64,000 nucleotides of DNA from assembly GCA_005765155.1 (NCBI GenBank), contig VCCP01000008.1, positions 992,001 to 1,056,000 of the forward strand. The letters are read 5' to 3'. Position numbers and translations under genes: made by a program. The stretch is from Zelopaecilomyces penicillatus. Lineage: Eukaryota; Ascomycota; Sordariomycetes; Hypocreales; Pseudodiploosporaceae. Each line of letters opens with the position of its first letter. Positions within the stretch are counted from its first letter, which is position 1. This document shows, one piece after another, positions 1-12,677 of the stretch. The notes beneath the pieces are model-generated. The model saw nothing but the letters and a program-made list of their open reading frames with translations. It was not told where the DNA came from and did not search any database.

Positions 1-3000
1 AGCCATGGCGATGCTGCACCTCGTCGAAAAAATTGCTCTTGAGTTGACTCTGCTTCTCAGGTCGGGAGGTGGAAAAGGCAGGAAAGAATAGTGCACTTAA
101 TCCGAGTTGCAAAAAGAGATGGGCAGAGCCTTGTGAGTACGAATACTCGGGTATCTCAACACGAGGGATGGTTGCATCAAACTCTCAAAACAGGTGGAGT
201 CGGGAAGCACCAACTCTATTTAAGTTGTCGGCGTACCGCGCCAAGAACAACAGCAAATTGCATAGATAACCGGGCCGTCGGTTGCAACTAAAGCTGAAGT
301 TGAATGCACGAATGAATAAGGAGATGATTGGCAGCGATTAGCCAGGCAAGTCAGGGCATGGATTGGGGCAGCTCTGCTCGAATACTTTGCCCCATACGAA
401 ATCGCGAGCGGAGTGGACCACATTGTCAAGAGAGCCACAGGATTGCGTGCTCTGGCTAGTACGCTTTGTCGATGCCAATCTACTCGTCCGGGCTTAGTTC
501 TCGAAAAAACCGCTTGGGTAAACCGATTGCGTCAGAGACCGGGAGTCTCGAGAATATGTTTTCCCCCATCGTTCCAAATCTTGATTCTGAGTGCGGAAGT
601 CGTATCTTCCAGGCACACGATGCGCGCGCCTTCCATTCTCATGTGTGTCTCGTCGCCGTAGGCAGTAACGGCGTTCGTGGAGCCAGCAAGCTGCATCTTC
701 TGCATCTTCGTAGTCTAGTGTCTAGCTGCTGTCGGCGTCGCTCCGAGGATACCGCACGGATCAGAGAATGGCAGGGATGGTTCCAGGCCCATGCAGGCTG
801 GACCCCACATGATCAGTGCAACTGTCAGAGAGAGAGAGAGAGGAGACTTGGGAGGCTCCCGAGATCCAATGATGCTGATGGTGTTGCTGCGTGCAGCGAG
901 AGGGGATCGAAGAAGCCACCTCTCATTTGTTGCTGACTGGTCTATCTGCAGGCAGGCCCTACGAGAGTGGGACACCTGGAATGCAACTGCCCGCAGCATC
1001 CGCGTGGGGGCCCTTGAGGCCTTGCCGTGCGCTAGAGCCCAGCCAGCCTCAGTGCAGATGCGCTTGACGGCCACTGAACTCAGCGCCGGGTGGCCCCAAA
1101 CCTGCCCGCCAGCCTTGAACTTACAGTGATAAACATCAGTTGCCACAGCACCTTACGCCCACTGTACCTGAACCTAAATATCCCTCCACGCCGCAACAAC
1201 ACTCCATCCGCCTAGCGCATCACACAACGTGCCCCCGTCTAGATCTGGGACTGGGCCAAGTGGGCGTTCTAGACCTGCAATCATCCACAAACGCCATCTT
1301 TACGCCACCATGCTGGACGTTCAACACTCCAAGAGCAGCCATATTCTCCAGCATCTTCAACCTCCAACCTGCCTTGCAGTAGATCGTGATAACGGCGGCA
1401 AGCAACTTGTCATGGTTGTCTCCCTTCATTGAGGGGAAGAAGACAACGCGCCCTCAATGTGGCGATACCAAGAACATCTAGCTTGTTTGGATGAGAGTGA
1501 AGCCTCTGGGCATCCTCCACCCATCAATTATCCTGGTCATCAAAACACTACATCTCAGGCCTCTACGTTTCGACTGCCAGGTTCTCTGCCTTCATCACGC
1601 GAGCCCAGGATGAAGCCCTACCATCTTCGTCAGCGTGGCCACCCAGGTCCACCCAGCTCGTTGCAAGTTTTCGGCTTGTCGCCCGTTTCTCAGCGACTTC
1701 CATAGGCGTCGCATGCTGTGGCCTCTTCCCCGGTTCCGGGATTTCCATTTGGGGGCAGTAGTGCAGATGGCGCAATCGCAGCCTGCAGGCTCGCTATCCG
1801 CAGGCAATAATAAGAGTTGGAATCAAGATACCTAGGTGGCCGAGTCGGGACAGCGCGTAGCCGATGCTCGGCACGGGTATCGCGACTGTTTTTTTATTTT
1901 TCAAATAATTGCAAGAGACAGGGGCAGATTTCTTCCAAAAATTCCATCACCAGACTGATATATCTTTGAATAGCGCAAGCCTCCTTCTCCAGGCTCGCTT
2001 AAGGACCAAATAGATTGAGAAATGTGCTGGCTGATGGAAAGACGCCATCTCAAGACGCAATTCGAGAGTCCCAGTCAATGATCAATTCTGTTTCAGCTTT
2101 TGGAAATTGAATTGTGCCATCCCGTCACGCCATTGCACAGAGGCAGATATATCCTATGTGATTGGATATGGAGCCAGCAAGTCCAGGTGAGGGAAACGCC
2201 TGACTGGCTGGCTGGCTCGATTTCGAGATTGATGCTCCTACACCACCAACACCTCATCACGCCAGAACTGTGCATATTATTGACAGCCATGGTCGCCTAT
2301 TGCGCTCAAAGTTTTCATTAGACCAGGCAATATCGATAAATCTCGGAACAGCATCTCAGACATTCTTCATGTGACACATGAAAAGTTTTGTTGTTGCTGA
2401 GTGAAATGCGGAGCCCAAACCATGACGCAAGCGCAGTCCAACGATTCAAGCCATAAAAAATCGGGCTACCATTCATTTTAGTTAGAAGCCCCATAATTTA
2501 GATTCGATAAAGATAACAATCATGTTCGGTTGCACTCAGCTGGAGTGCTCAGCCGCCGGACAGAGACAGAGAATTGGGTTGATGGTGTTTGCTATCAAGC
2601 CACTTTTTTTTCTGTTCGCCTTTGCAACTCCCCAAATACGAAAAGCAGCGTTTCAAACTCCAATTTTCATTTCTTCAACTGAAAAAAAAGCCTCCAACAA
2701 CAGTGCAGAAAATATCAACAATGGCAGCCAGGTCAGTAGCTACAGAAGTGCACTGATTGCGTTGATGGCATTGATGACAATCGTCAGCACTGTCAGCGGC
2801 AGCAACAGGGCCATTGACATTCTCGTTCACTCAGGAAGCCATAATGGATCTCAAGTTCTGTTATGCGTCACAGGCTTAAAGGCACATTCTAAGACACCGA
2901 CACGGTGACGGTTTAAAGCAACAGATCAGCCCCTGACTTTAATGACGCGTCGCCTTTCGGGTTTCGCCACGGTCATTTCCATATTATTAAATTGTTCGGT

Positions 3001-5316
3001 GTCTATTCAATCAATTTAATAACTTCTACAGGAATTTATGTGGTTTGACCTCCTGCACAGTTGTAGCATAGCTCAAATTCACATGAGATCTCTCCGACAA
3101 GGGGTTATGAATCTCCAAAGTCTTGCAATTCTGGACCCTGAAAATCAGTAACACGATATATTTGGATCATATTTCATCTCGAATGGCCTTATCTAGTGCG
3201 ACTTTTGAAAGCCCCCGCGTGTATATAAAAGAGGTAATCAAAGCGATCCAAGCAAACAACATCACTGTCACTGCTTTTCCCCTCAATTCCAGCAAATAGT
3301 CCCTAGAGTTTGCGTTGAATGCCATTTATGATATAAAATTTTGCCAATGACAGTATGTACAGATGTTTAATGAGCAAGAGACTATGCCATAAACCGCCCT
3401 TGGTTCGACTTCACATCAATGCAGGGACACTGATGTGTTCCACCAATGATGATTTGTAAAACCACTTGGGATCAATATAATTCACCCAGAATACACCGCC
3501 AGCACCACGACTTATATACATACTCTCTCGGGCGCCAATAAGTATGAAAATAGTATAACTAATCAGTAGACCTTGTAGGAGTTATAAAGCCCCTTTTGAA
3601 CACATTTCCCTGTGTAGGGTGTGAGGAGAGCGCCCGTACCCGCACAGTTATGATTGTGATACACTGTAGTAGAGTGAGCAATCTTGCAAGGAAACAGTAT
3701 TTAAAATGAGGTAAATGTGATTTACCTGTTGGCTGCAGATATCCCGAGGGATTGTAGAAGAATGCGCCTGTTTGGGGAAATTTAGACAGAGGGTGGGAGT
3801 TGAGAGTTGCTCGGACTGTGCTGGTGATTATTGTTGTTGATGTAGTGATATAAATGGAATGGAGAGGTCTGCAATATCCAATTGTTGGGGCGGGCAACTG
3901 TGCCATTTATACTCATTACCACATATATGAGAGTCGCGATGACATGCAGGGACAGTCAATGCTTTCCGTCAGGAGATTTCTAAATTGGCTTGGGATTACC
4001 GCTTCGGGGAAATGCTCACCGAACCCAAGTCTAGCATTAAGGCCCATCCTTCCTTGGCTATTACGTTGGGGATGTCTTCAAGCTTCAATAGTCAATCTGC
4101 AGCACCAAGTCTGTGAGTCGCCGGGTTCTCTTTTAGTAAGCGCTAAGGTGCCACAGCAGTACCCCACGTTCTACCGTTTCGAGCAGAGACCTTCCTATTT
4201 GGGGTTTATTTTGGACTTAAAGGTTAGCCGTGCTTAGGGCTTAAGGCTTTACAACTTGCTGTTGGTCTTTTTTAATCATTATGATATCATAAACCAAATT
4301 TCGGCCAAGAAGTAGTGACGTATAATTTCTCGTTTCAAAGTCAGTCAAGTTTGGAATCATGCTACTAATGTAGTAATATTTCTTGCGCAAAAGCTGTTTC
4401 GCCCTGAACTTCATCCATTGAGCCACTGCCAGAGGTGCCTCCGTCGCATCAAGTTTAATTGAGAGGGTCTCGTCCTCCTTGAAATGGCTGTCGCTACCTC
4501 TGCCTTCGTAACTGCTGCTTCTGGTATTTAGTACCTTCATTATCTCAGACCATCGTCTCTAAAGCCACGTCTGAGAGTTGTGGTGAAATATGAATTGAGA
4601 CCGTAGCCATCATGTACATGGTTGCTGCTACAAATATATCCCCGACCTTCCAAAAATTATTTGTGTGTCTCGATTTGTAGCGATGACATTGGGGGGGGAA
4701 CCGAAGAGATTTATACTGTGCATACAGATGCGACGGAGTACATGTTATACAAAGTTAACATAAGCTGCGAATATGCATTGACAACTTACCCTGCATCTTC
4801 CAACTAAAAGATTAATTTGGTAACGAATTGGCATGCACCTATATTCGTCCCAGCCTTTTAAGAATAATAGATGCGAAATGCAGAGAACCTTTTATACATC
4901 TTTCGGACGCCGACGAAGGATAATATAGATTGAACTCGGCTACAATGAGATTTCTGTTATGGACTATATATGACATAGTTTCGTGTTCAAGACCGGATGT
5001 TCGAGTCGAGACCTTTCACAACCATAACAACTTCTACACAATTGATCTCGGCAAAATTTCACTTGTGAACTAAGTCATCTTACTTACCTTGAGAAATCTT
5101 CTAGTTAGCTTCTATGACTCATCTAAAGATGCATTGAAGATGATAAATTCGTCACATTCTCCAGCTCTAGAGAGACCAAAATACACTATTATTCAGAACG
5201 AGCTCAATGGGGACTTAATCATAATAGCACAACCCTAACACTCATCCAGCAAGTCCAGCTCTGATGCCAGTTGAACATAAGAAATTGATATTGATAACAG
5301 CTTGTAATGTGGATTA
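1..5316. other. Gene-poor left flank
   Basis: No reading frame here has the length, composition or splice-linked continuation expected of a real gene. Short open frames occur on both strands (for example 715-1146 minus, 2522-2908 plus, 3559-3906 minus) but none shows a recognisable domain, and their composition is that of random open sequence. A TATA-like element lies at 3222-3229. The stretch could hold diverged gene relics, non-coding transcripts, or the 3' flank of the terpene cyclase gene. Confidence 0.6.
3222..3229 (+). promoter_or_regulatory. Orphan TATA box-like element
   Basis: The sequence TATATAAA is followed by pyrimidine-rich, AAC-rich sequence (3240-3300) that looks like a fungal transcription start and 5' leader, yet the following ATG codons near 3320 open only very short frames. 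It could drive a non-coding RNA or be the leftover promoter of a lost gene. Sequence-only call. Confidence 0.25.
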
Positions 5317-6877
5317 TTAGAATACAAATAAGCGCGAGAAGCTTTTCATAGCATAACGCAGATAGGAAAACAGGGATGAAGAAGAGAAATATGATTCCCT
5401 GGAGATTGTGTAGTCCATCTTAACTTTGGGTGACAAAGGTATGGCGAAAGAGCCATCCCTTTGCACATATTTTGGGAGGTTATATCGACGACACATTAAG
5501 CTATTTGGTTCTATTAGTTCGAACTGTTCGTTTGTGAAGGGTGGGTTTTTTGGTGGGTTTCAAGACTCACGTCCAAGAAAGGTTGCCAGTCATGTTATAC
5601 TCGAGCACATCAATATACCTTGAGAGCTCATCTCTCAAAACCTTATCCTGACCAGCCTTTTCAAGCAGCTTTTCGGCTACGTTCTTGAACCGCACGACTG
5701 AGTTCTGCAGTTGACTCACGAGAACGGCGACGGAAGCATCTAGATCAACGTTGAGGTCTGCCATGATGACGGGGATGAGGCTTTGAATGCTTCCGTGCTG
5801 TAGATGAAATGAATTAGATCAACGTATAAAAAAAAAAAAAAAAAAGAGAAGGATATGGTAGATAGATGATGCAAAAGAATGATAATTACTCACCATTTCC
5901 TTTTTCAGTGACATCATATCATTGACGCTATTACATGGTCAGCTTGTTGTAACATACCCAAAAATAGGTGGTCAAATAGTCTTACATTACAATGTTACGG
6001 TTGACTTCAATCCACAACACCCTAATCTCAGGCCAGTTGAAAATTTCCTCGGAGAGCGAAACACCGGCAGCATTTCTGGAGAGAAAAAAAAAAGACAACG
6101 TTAGTTAATTCTCGGTACTTGTTGCATTGGCATAAAGTCAACTTACTCGGCTAGAGCGCAACTGGCGAACACAGCAGAAGTGCCCCATCTGTGGTTCCAA
6201 TACTGCTCAATTGTCGGAAACCTGTTGTTGTCAAGATAATCTTGCTCCAATGCACAGCTCTTGACGTAAAACTTGATTTCTTCAAACAAACGTTTTCGCT
6301 GGCTTAGTTCAAGGTGTTCGCGGAACATTTCGCCTACTGGCTTGAAATAGGTGGCAGCAGCCGTGGGCGGCTTTGGCTCAGTCTTCTCGGGGTCGGCCAA
6401 GCCAAGATGAAACTCGACGTAGTCGATGTTTGCGCTGTATATGTCGTTTAGTTTGGGAGTTGCCTCGTCGGTCTCATCCTCTCCGTCAAAGATATCATCC
6501 CATACAAACAACCAGACATGGTAAAGGGCAATGGCCACTTGCATATCAATGGTTGCATAGGGCCACCAGCTGTTGAGGTGTTAGTAATTTGTTTTTTTTT
6601 GGGATGGGGTGATGAAACTTGGGAAAACAAAGCAGGGAGTGTATTACCATGCCACGAAAAAGGGGAGACTAATGCGGTCGACTTTCTCACGAGCTCGAGG
6701 ATCCGTGATGATTTCGTCAAAGCGAGAGTTGATAATCTTAGTCAATGTCGCTTCATGCTGGCTTACATCCGCAATTAACGGAGACATGATTGCATCAAGG
6801 TTTGGAACGCGCAACACCTTCTCCGTAAGCTCGGAGGCGACGTTGCGTTTTCCCAAAAGATCCATATTTGATGTCAT
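5317..6877 (-). CDS. Class I terpene cyclase (sesquiterpene synthase type)
   Basis: Predicted to ionise a prenyl diphosphate, most likely farnesyl diphosphate, and cyclise it in the cytosol. Six exons on the minus strand (6877-6648, 6569-6147, 6075-5986, 5927-5894, 5797-5571, 5500-5317) give 395 aa with all junctions in phase, within the usual size for fungal single-domain cyclases. The aspartate-rich metal motif DDIFD is at residues 101-105, the second metal motif NDMMSLKKE at 250-258 (N250, S254, E258), and an RRY triad-like motif at 339-341; this is the complete class I catalytic set. Exon 4 is only 34 nt and carries the NSE motif. The ATG at 6877 opens the only frame that runs into exon 1. 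The product cannot be predicted from motifs. The last exon is the least certain; it was chosen because it restores the conserved RY. Confidence 0.88.
5828..5845 (+). repeat. Poly(A)18 tract in a terpene cyclase intron
   Basis: An uninterrupted run of 18 A on the plus strand (poly-T in the transcript), inside the intron 5893-5798 close to its 3' end. It may serve as an extended pyrimidine tract, and it is prone to length variation and sequencing error. Confidence 0.8.
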
Positions 6878-9800
6878 ATTGGTGGTGTTGGTGTGATTGT
6901 GTGGTGAGATGTAAGATAAAACGTATGAGGTGTTTTTGTTTTGGGTGCCTTTTTTGGTAGCAAAATACCAGGTGTGATGATATGAGATATGAGTGGGTTT
7001 AAGTCAAATGCTGTGTTGAATCTGCTGAATCCCCGTGTACTGACAGCAACAACGACGAATAGCGAAGCCAGTAAGAAAGTGAAAACTGGTATTCAAGTAG
7101 CCGGTACTTGGTAGGGAGTGTTGAGTTGTTGCGACTTGGATAGAACAGAATTCGCAACAAAAAGAAGGGCTTCTCTCTGGCTCTATTTAACAACCAACCT
7201 TACAGTGGCATTTTGTCTCATGAATCTCGGATCTCAAGTGGGATAACATGCAAAATAGGGAGTGACATATCGAGTCAAGTGTCAAATGTAACTCTCCCGT
7301 AGTGTTTCTTTTCTTTCTCTTCTACATTATAGTAGGGCCTTCAATGTCATGGACAAGGGGGGCGGGCAGAAAGAAGCTGACACCCACCCCCTCCCCCTTA
7401 CGGACGGCATATATCAACATGCAAACTCGGCAGATGGCTAAAGTTCTAGCAGGTGTTTCGGCTCTGGGGGGTGGTTTTTCAGATGGGGACATTGTCCGTA
7501 GGGCCGATACAGTCCGTTTCCATGTGAGACTTCAAGCCGACATAGGCTTGTAAGGGGAGGGGGGGGGAGGCGGCTCCCACGCATGTCAGACTGCGAGACC
7601 CGATCCAGTAACTTTGGCCAAAACTTCCACATCGGGTGACCTTCCCGTTCCTGTCCAGCGTCCAGCGTCCAGTGACAACGTGAACAGTCTATTTTGCTTT
7701 CCTTTTTCTTGTTTCTTTTTTTCTTTTCTTTTTTGTCCTTTTCCCCAAACTTGTAGTAATTAGAAGAGGTTAGTGCAGGCAGCTTTTGGGAAAATCGAGT
7801 GCGGCCTTTGCAATATTGATTTCTCACCCGGAAGATGCTGTTTTCTTTCTCTCTATACCAATGCCCAATGCTCTCTACACTAGGTATTATTTGGCGGGCG
7901 GAGGACCATAACCCAACGCTACCTCCCACATCATTTCCGTATAAGCAAAGCAAGACCAGCCTATCAGCTACCTACCTTAACGCACCACTTCCCCGGCGCT
8001 GTACCTGATGATTATCCCGGAACGGTAAATCAGAAAAGTGGAGGGAGTAGGTATTCACCTGAATAATGTGTGAGGAGATCTGGCCCCACCCCGATGAAAT
8101 ATGCCGATACCTACTATGGCTGCATGGTTAGTCCTTAGCTGCTCTGGTGCTGATTCGGTTTGTGCTTGATGCGAAAGAGTATCAATTGGCATGCTTTGTA
8201 CGCTTTTACTAATCTGCCTCTACCTCTATCAGTGCAAGTTCAAGTGCCGGATCGTCCCTTAACCCCGGCGTATATGCGAAATCGTAGCAGCAGATCATGA
8301 CTAGCTAGCTTGGCTGACTTGGGGTCTCTCCACGGAGTGAGTCTCCGATTCGCCTGACCGCCCCCAGGTTCTGTATCGTATCTTCAATTCGCAAGTCCTC
8401 CTTCTAGAGATAGGGTAGTTGGGGAAATGGGGTTATTTTTTGGTGCTTATTCTTCACTTTCCCCATTCGTTTGACTTGCTTAGGGTTAAGTAATGAGATC
8501 GGGGCATTGCTTGCTTGCTTATAAAGAAAGGCTTTGCGGTATAACAAAGTTTGATGATAAAGCCTCTTTATAAAGCCGGAGCCCTATTAAAGGGTCTGAT
8601 TATACAATAGGGTAGTATAGTAGTAAGGAAGGCGCAAGCTTTCACACCTACAGTATCAAAGCTTTCTTTCCAATGAGCTGTTCAAATTCCACCTACGTAA
8701 CATGATCAGGTAGAAAAAAGCGTGGCTGGCCCAAATGGTGCATACAACTAAACTAGCCTGGATGCTCGCTTAAGCCCCCCTTGCTAGGCGCAAAATTATG
8801 TCTTACAGGAGATCGGCGCTCGGCTTATTGGTGAAAACGCTGGCGCTCTGAGAACGCTTCCGTTTGTCCTAAATAATGCCCAATGTGATTCGGCAACATC
8901 AGCCTAGTTGCTAGACCCTGCTTCTTCTGTTCGCGCTTGGCTCTAGGCAGAACGCTGATTGCAACTCTGTCGCAGTTCGCAATGAAACCCCAAGATAATG
9001 CGAACTATTCTGAGCTGAAACTTGTGAACTAGTATAGTGATGTCTAATATGTTACATTGGACAACACCGTTTGTCAGTGATACCCCTCACACACTAAAAG
9101 AAAACTAGGCGAGTTTGCTAATAATGCATCAAATACCTAGGTAGATGATAAGCACAATCCAGTAAAAGGCATAATTAGCTTGTTGCATAAAATTGCCACT
9201 CAGTGTTTATTTTACAAGGTATCAATGTTATCAAGTTGTTATTCATTTGAAGAAAACTGTCGGTCTCTTATTGTGGTTGCGGAAGTATTTTTTCTCTCTC
9301 TCTCTCGCCTCATTAACAAGGTTGTCTTCAAGTAGGTACACCGCACTAGACTCAACACATTGACCGTTTTATTAAGCATGCATGAGGGCGTTTAAAAAGG
9401 GGTCTCGAGCTCTAAACCGCATGTATGTCTGTGAAGAACCATGGCTGGTGTCGGAGTAGGATTGAGGTGCAGGACACCTTTTTTGGGCCGCTTAGTGAGA
9501 CAATTGAGGGGGGGGGCATTTTGCCTTGGTTCACCACGATTTCCCACCAACGATGCGACGTGGCATGTGTGGCCTTGTGACTTGACGGTAGGGCTTCGAC
9601 AGCGAATTCCGTCACCACCAGTCTGACGCCTACCTTTGGGAGTAGGCAACGGGGCAGGCAAGCTGGGCAAGCTGGGCAAGCTGGGCAAGCTGGGGTAACA
9701 ACCCCAAGATCGGGCACTAGAAAAACGGAACTGACTCAAACGGTATTGTCTACTGTGTGCTACCAGTAGTACGCCGGTGGGAGGGTGGGATGGGGGCAAG

Positions 9801-10161
9801 ATCGCCCTTGAAACTTATACAAAGTTGGACATGGTGTCTAATGAAGTGAGATCGGTTGTCCTTGTACCCAGTTTAATCACTGAACCACTGCTGGATATAT
9901 TAATTTTGATTCGCAAGATTGCGAGTTAAGGCACGGAGCTTTGTCTCCCTCACAGATACTGCATAGTTAGACTAACACGCGATGCGAAGTTGCGTGGCAA
10001 GTGTGCTCTTTGCAGGATCATTTAGGTAGTTTCTATTATTTATCGTGACATTGAATTCAAAAAAGACTCCCACTTCGTTGGTGCATAATTCTTTCTCCCT
10101 TTTGTCTTTTGTTGCCTTGAGTCATGTAAAGACCTACTGTACCTCTGCATTTGGCTAATGC
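6878..10161. other. Intergenic region upstream of the terpene cyclase
   Basis: Contains the cyclase promoter at its left end and the 3' flank of the transporter gene at its right end. A weak AT-rich TATA-like element on the minus strand lies near 7183-7191, about 300 bases before the cyclase start. Open frames such as 7438-7953 (minus) and 9392-9799 (minus) are low-complexity and lack domains. A short minisatellite lies at 9652-9695. I see no gene. Confidence 0.55.
9652..9695. repeat. 10-bp minisatellite, about four copies
   Basis: The unit GCTGGGCAAG is repeated head to tail with only edge variation. It lies in the non-coding region between the transporter and the cyclase. Confidence 0.85.
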
Positions 10162-11419
10162 TCACTCCACCTTGCGTGTTTTTGGAAAGTATTTGGAAGT
10201 GTCCCCCAAAGGCAGCTCGAACAACGAGTCCTTGATAAGGAGATGGAAACATAGGTACCTATCCATTATTATCACAGTCAGCCAATTGACTCTATTCAAT
10301 TATTTCGCTCGTTCCTTTTTTTTTTTTTTTTTTTTTTTTTTTTGAAGGTGGCTAGAACATGACGGGGCCCTGGGTGTAGAGTCGCATAAATGAAACGAGA
10401 ATAACGCTTACCATCCTAGTAGACCAGCAAGGAAACAAAAGACTCCTGATGTCTTCTTTAGACTGGTGGCGGCATCATTATGTCCGTCCGCCGTGGCAAA
10501 GTAGCTTGCGCCGACGAAAAGAAACCCGAGGTCGATAAAGGCAAACGTGAAGATGTTGACCAAGTGGGTCGGAAGTGAGGCCACTAGGAACGCGAACACA
10601 AATACGGTCCAAACTAACCACGAGATAAGAGATATCTATGTTAGCTGCATTCAGATAGCTTCGCGTACGGAGACATATATGGTTGGGTCTTGTTTCTAGT
10701 GGATGCTGATCATGATAAACTCACGCATTACATATAGCCCAAGCGCGTTGTTGTACTGGGCAACATCGTCTCCATATGCAGCCAAGACACCAAACGCAGG
10801 AGTCAGAATGGCACCATAGCCGCCGTAAAAAAGGCCTGTTTTTGAACTCGCTTGTTAGTTACACCCACATATTGTCTTGCTTGAACAAAAACTTTGGTTG
10901 GTGGAATGAGAAATATGCTAGGAGCTAGGGGGGGAATAGAGAGAAACAGAGAAAGGGGAAAGAGGAAAGAGGAGCTGTCTGGCTAAGATGAAGGAAGGAA
11001 AGGGAAAGGAAAAGCTTTACCAAAGGCGCTAAACACAGTATATGAGAACCCATTTCCTCGCGACATTTCCCATTGCGCAGATATTAAAAGACCAATCGCC
11101 GCGACGAAGAAGAAGTTGGCCACAAAGACGTTTCCGGTGGTGACACCTCGCCATTCCATCAAGCTCAATGAGAGCGTCGTCAGAGTCGTTGCGAACGCAC
11201 CAATGGGAAATGCGACCTTATTATCGATAAATAGTTAGCTGAATCTGTTTCTTATCTTTTTACTCGGGGTCATTTGCATACAGCTTGTGCAGGAAGAGGC
11301 TCCAGTTTGGGAGCTGCCATTGCTGCCATTGTGACGGTAGGTTGCACTGTTTCAGCACACTCGACTTCAGCGCGGAAGAGATGTTTCTCGCCGTTTGGAT
11401 TGCTCGAGAGAGACGACAT
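10162..11419 (-). CDS. GPR1/FUN34/YaaH-family acetate transporter
   Basis: Six-helix plasma-membrane transporter of the family that imports acetate and other short carboxylates (Ady2/AcpA type). Five exons (11419-11282, 11216-11021, 10835-10732, 10635-10412, 10258-10162) give 252 aa with all phases consistent. Family hallmarks are the block MEWRGVTTGNVFVANFFF, the GLFYGGYGAILTPAFG segment, the A-L-G-L-Y followed by a tryptophan-rich helix, and a C-terminal FELPLGDTS tail. The intron between exons 3 and 4 was placed at the GTAATG donor after the GLY motif because it keeps frame and matches the family. The usual NPAPLGL signature at the start of helix 1 reads here as AVAFPIGAF, so its Asn and first Pro are missing. 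It lies between the terpene cyclase and the enoyl reductase on the same strand, with the acetyl-CoA synthetase two genes further on. Substrate is inferred from family only. Confidence 0.88.
10316..10343 (+). repeat. Poly(T)28 tract in a transporter intron
   Basis: A run of 28 T within intron 10411-10259 of the acetate-transporter gene. In the transcript this is poly-A, so it is not a splicing pyrimidine tract. It makes this intron (153 nt) longer than its neighbours. Confidence 0.85.
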
Positions 11420-12677
11420 CGTCGAGTTATTAAGTGAGCCCTCAAAAAAAGTCTGCTCTGCAAAGTGGGTAGGTGTTCTCGTCTCCCTGGTCGCTCGCTT
11501 CCTTTCCCTTGTGCCCAAAAAAACAAGGTCGCCAAATAGGGATATAAAATGAAATAAAAGGCCCAGCTTTTGTTGGCTTTGGGATAGAAAGCGATCCACA
11601 AAAGTGGCCGATCACTACAAGATATCTACAGGATTGCGAATCATATAACCGTTTGATCAAGCATTCCTAAGTGGAACCTTACCTAATTACCCTCTACTCC
11701 ACAAGGCGAAGTTGCCGCTTTTCCTTACACATTGGTTAAAGTTTACGCCATGGATTTGGAAAGAATAAAAAACAGGGCTGAATGAGGCGTTTTCGGTTCT
11801 GCGGGAACGGATTCCACAAGACTAGACCAATGTTGTAGCAAACTGTTGGCTTTTGGGGCCCTTTTGAACAAGCCATGTTACGTAAAGCCAATTGCTCTTT
11901 TGGGGGGCATCGTGAATAGCCATGGTGTTTGTATGTAAGATTAGGTGAGCTGAGTTTTGCTGATTCAAGATCCTGGCTGGGAGGGGGGGGACCAGGACCA
12001 GAATTAGATTGAGGCAACCTTGATTTTAGTGCAGCTAGACCGCATGGCTTCCCGACTTCCCGGCGTATCCCCAGACCAATCCCGAGCTGGATGCAACGGC
12101 CCCCATCGTGGCGATCCTGGTTAATAGCTCTCCATTACCTCACTTTTGGCCCTGGATGCATCGTGACAGGGTTATAGCCGACTGGGCTTATATATTGTGC
12201 TTGGCTTCATTCTGTAATAGAAGAAATCGCCCCCCAAAAAAACAGCTATTCTGTACAAGCAAAAAGAGACCGTATATACCCATTCATAAACCTCCAGCCT
12301 TACAACGCGTTTGGTTGGTGTGGACACTTCAACTTTGCCCCATCTTTCGGCTCGTCTCCACCTTTGGCCGAGACCTTGCCACAACTTTGAAAAAGAAACC
12401 GGAATTGTCTGCCGCGCATATATTATTAAATATAGTGCCTGGCAAAACGCCGCCATGTGGATAGATGTCGAGACCCCGACGATCCTTCTCCGCTTGCTTT
12501 GACCAGCCAAGCACTCTGCAACTCTCTAGCACGGGCGACTAGACGTATCATCAAACTGAAGTTGGACTAATTATCGACGCCTCCTCCGCATTATTTCTAC
12601 CTGCCCTCTGCCCTACCCAATCGCTCTGCACCATCAGAAGTACACCACTAGAATGATGGGCAGTTTTCTTTCTCTCT
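11420..12677. other. Intergenic: transporter promoter and reductase 3' flank
   Basis: No supported gene. Short overlapping frames on both strands between 11736 and 12532 have no domain or splice continuation. The first few hundred bases should contain the minus-strand promoter of the acetate transporter; AT-rich TATA-like sequence is seen near 11540-11560. Confidence 0.5.

Noticed and set aside
715..1146. 143-codon open frame on the minus strand
   Set aside because: No domain, motif or splice context; overlaps an equally open plus-strand frame, as expected from local GC content.
7438..7953. 171-codon frame on the minus strand upstream of the terpene cyclase
   Set aside because: Lys-rich stretch comes from a simple T-rich repeat on the plus strand; no motif; overlaps likely promoter sequence.
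9392..9799. 135-codon minus-strand frame
   Set aside because: Its repeated SLPSLPSLP-like text is just the minisatellite translated.
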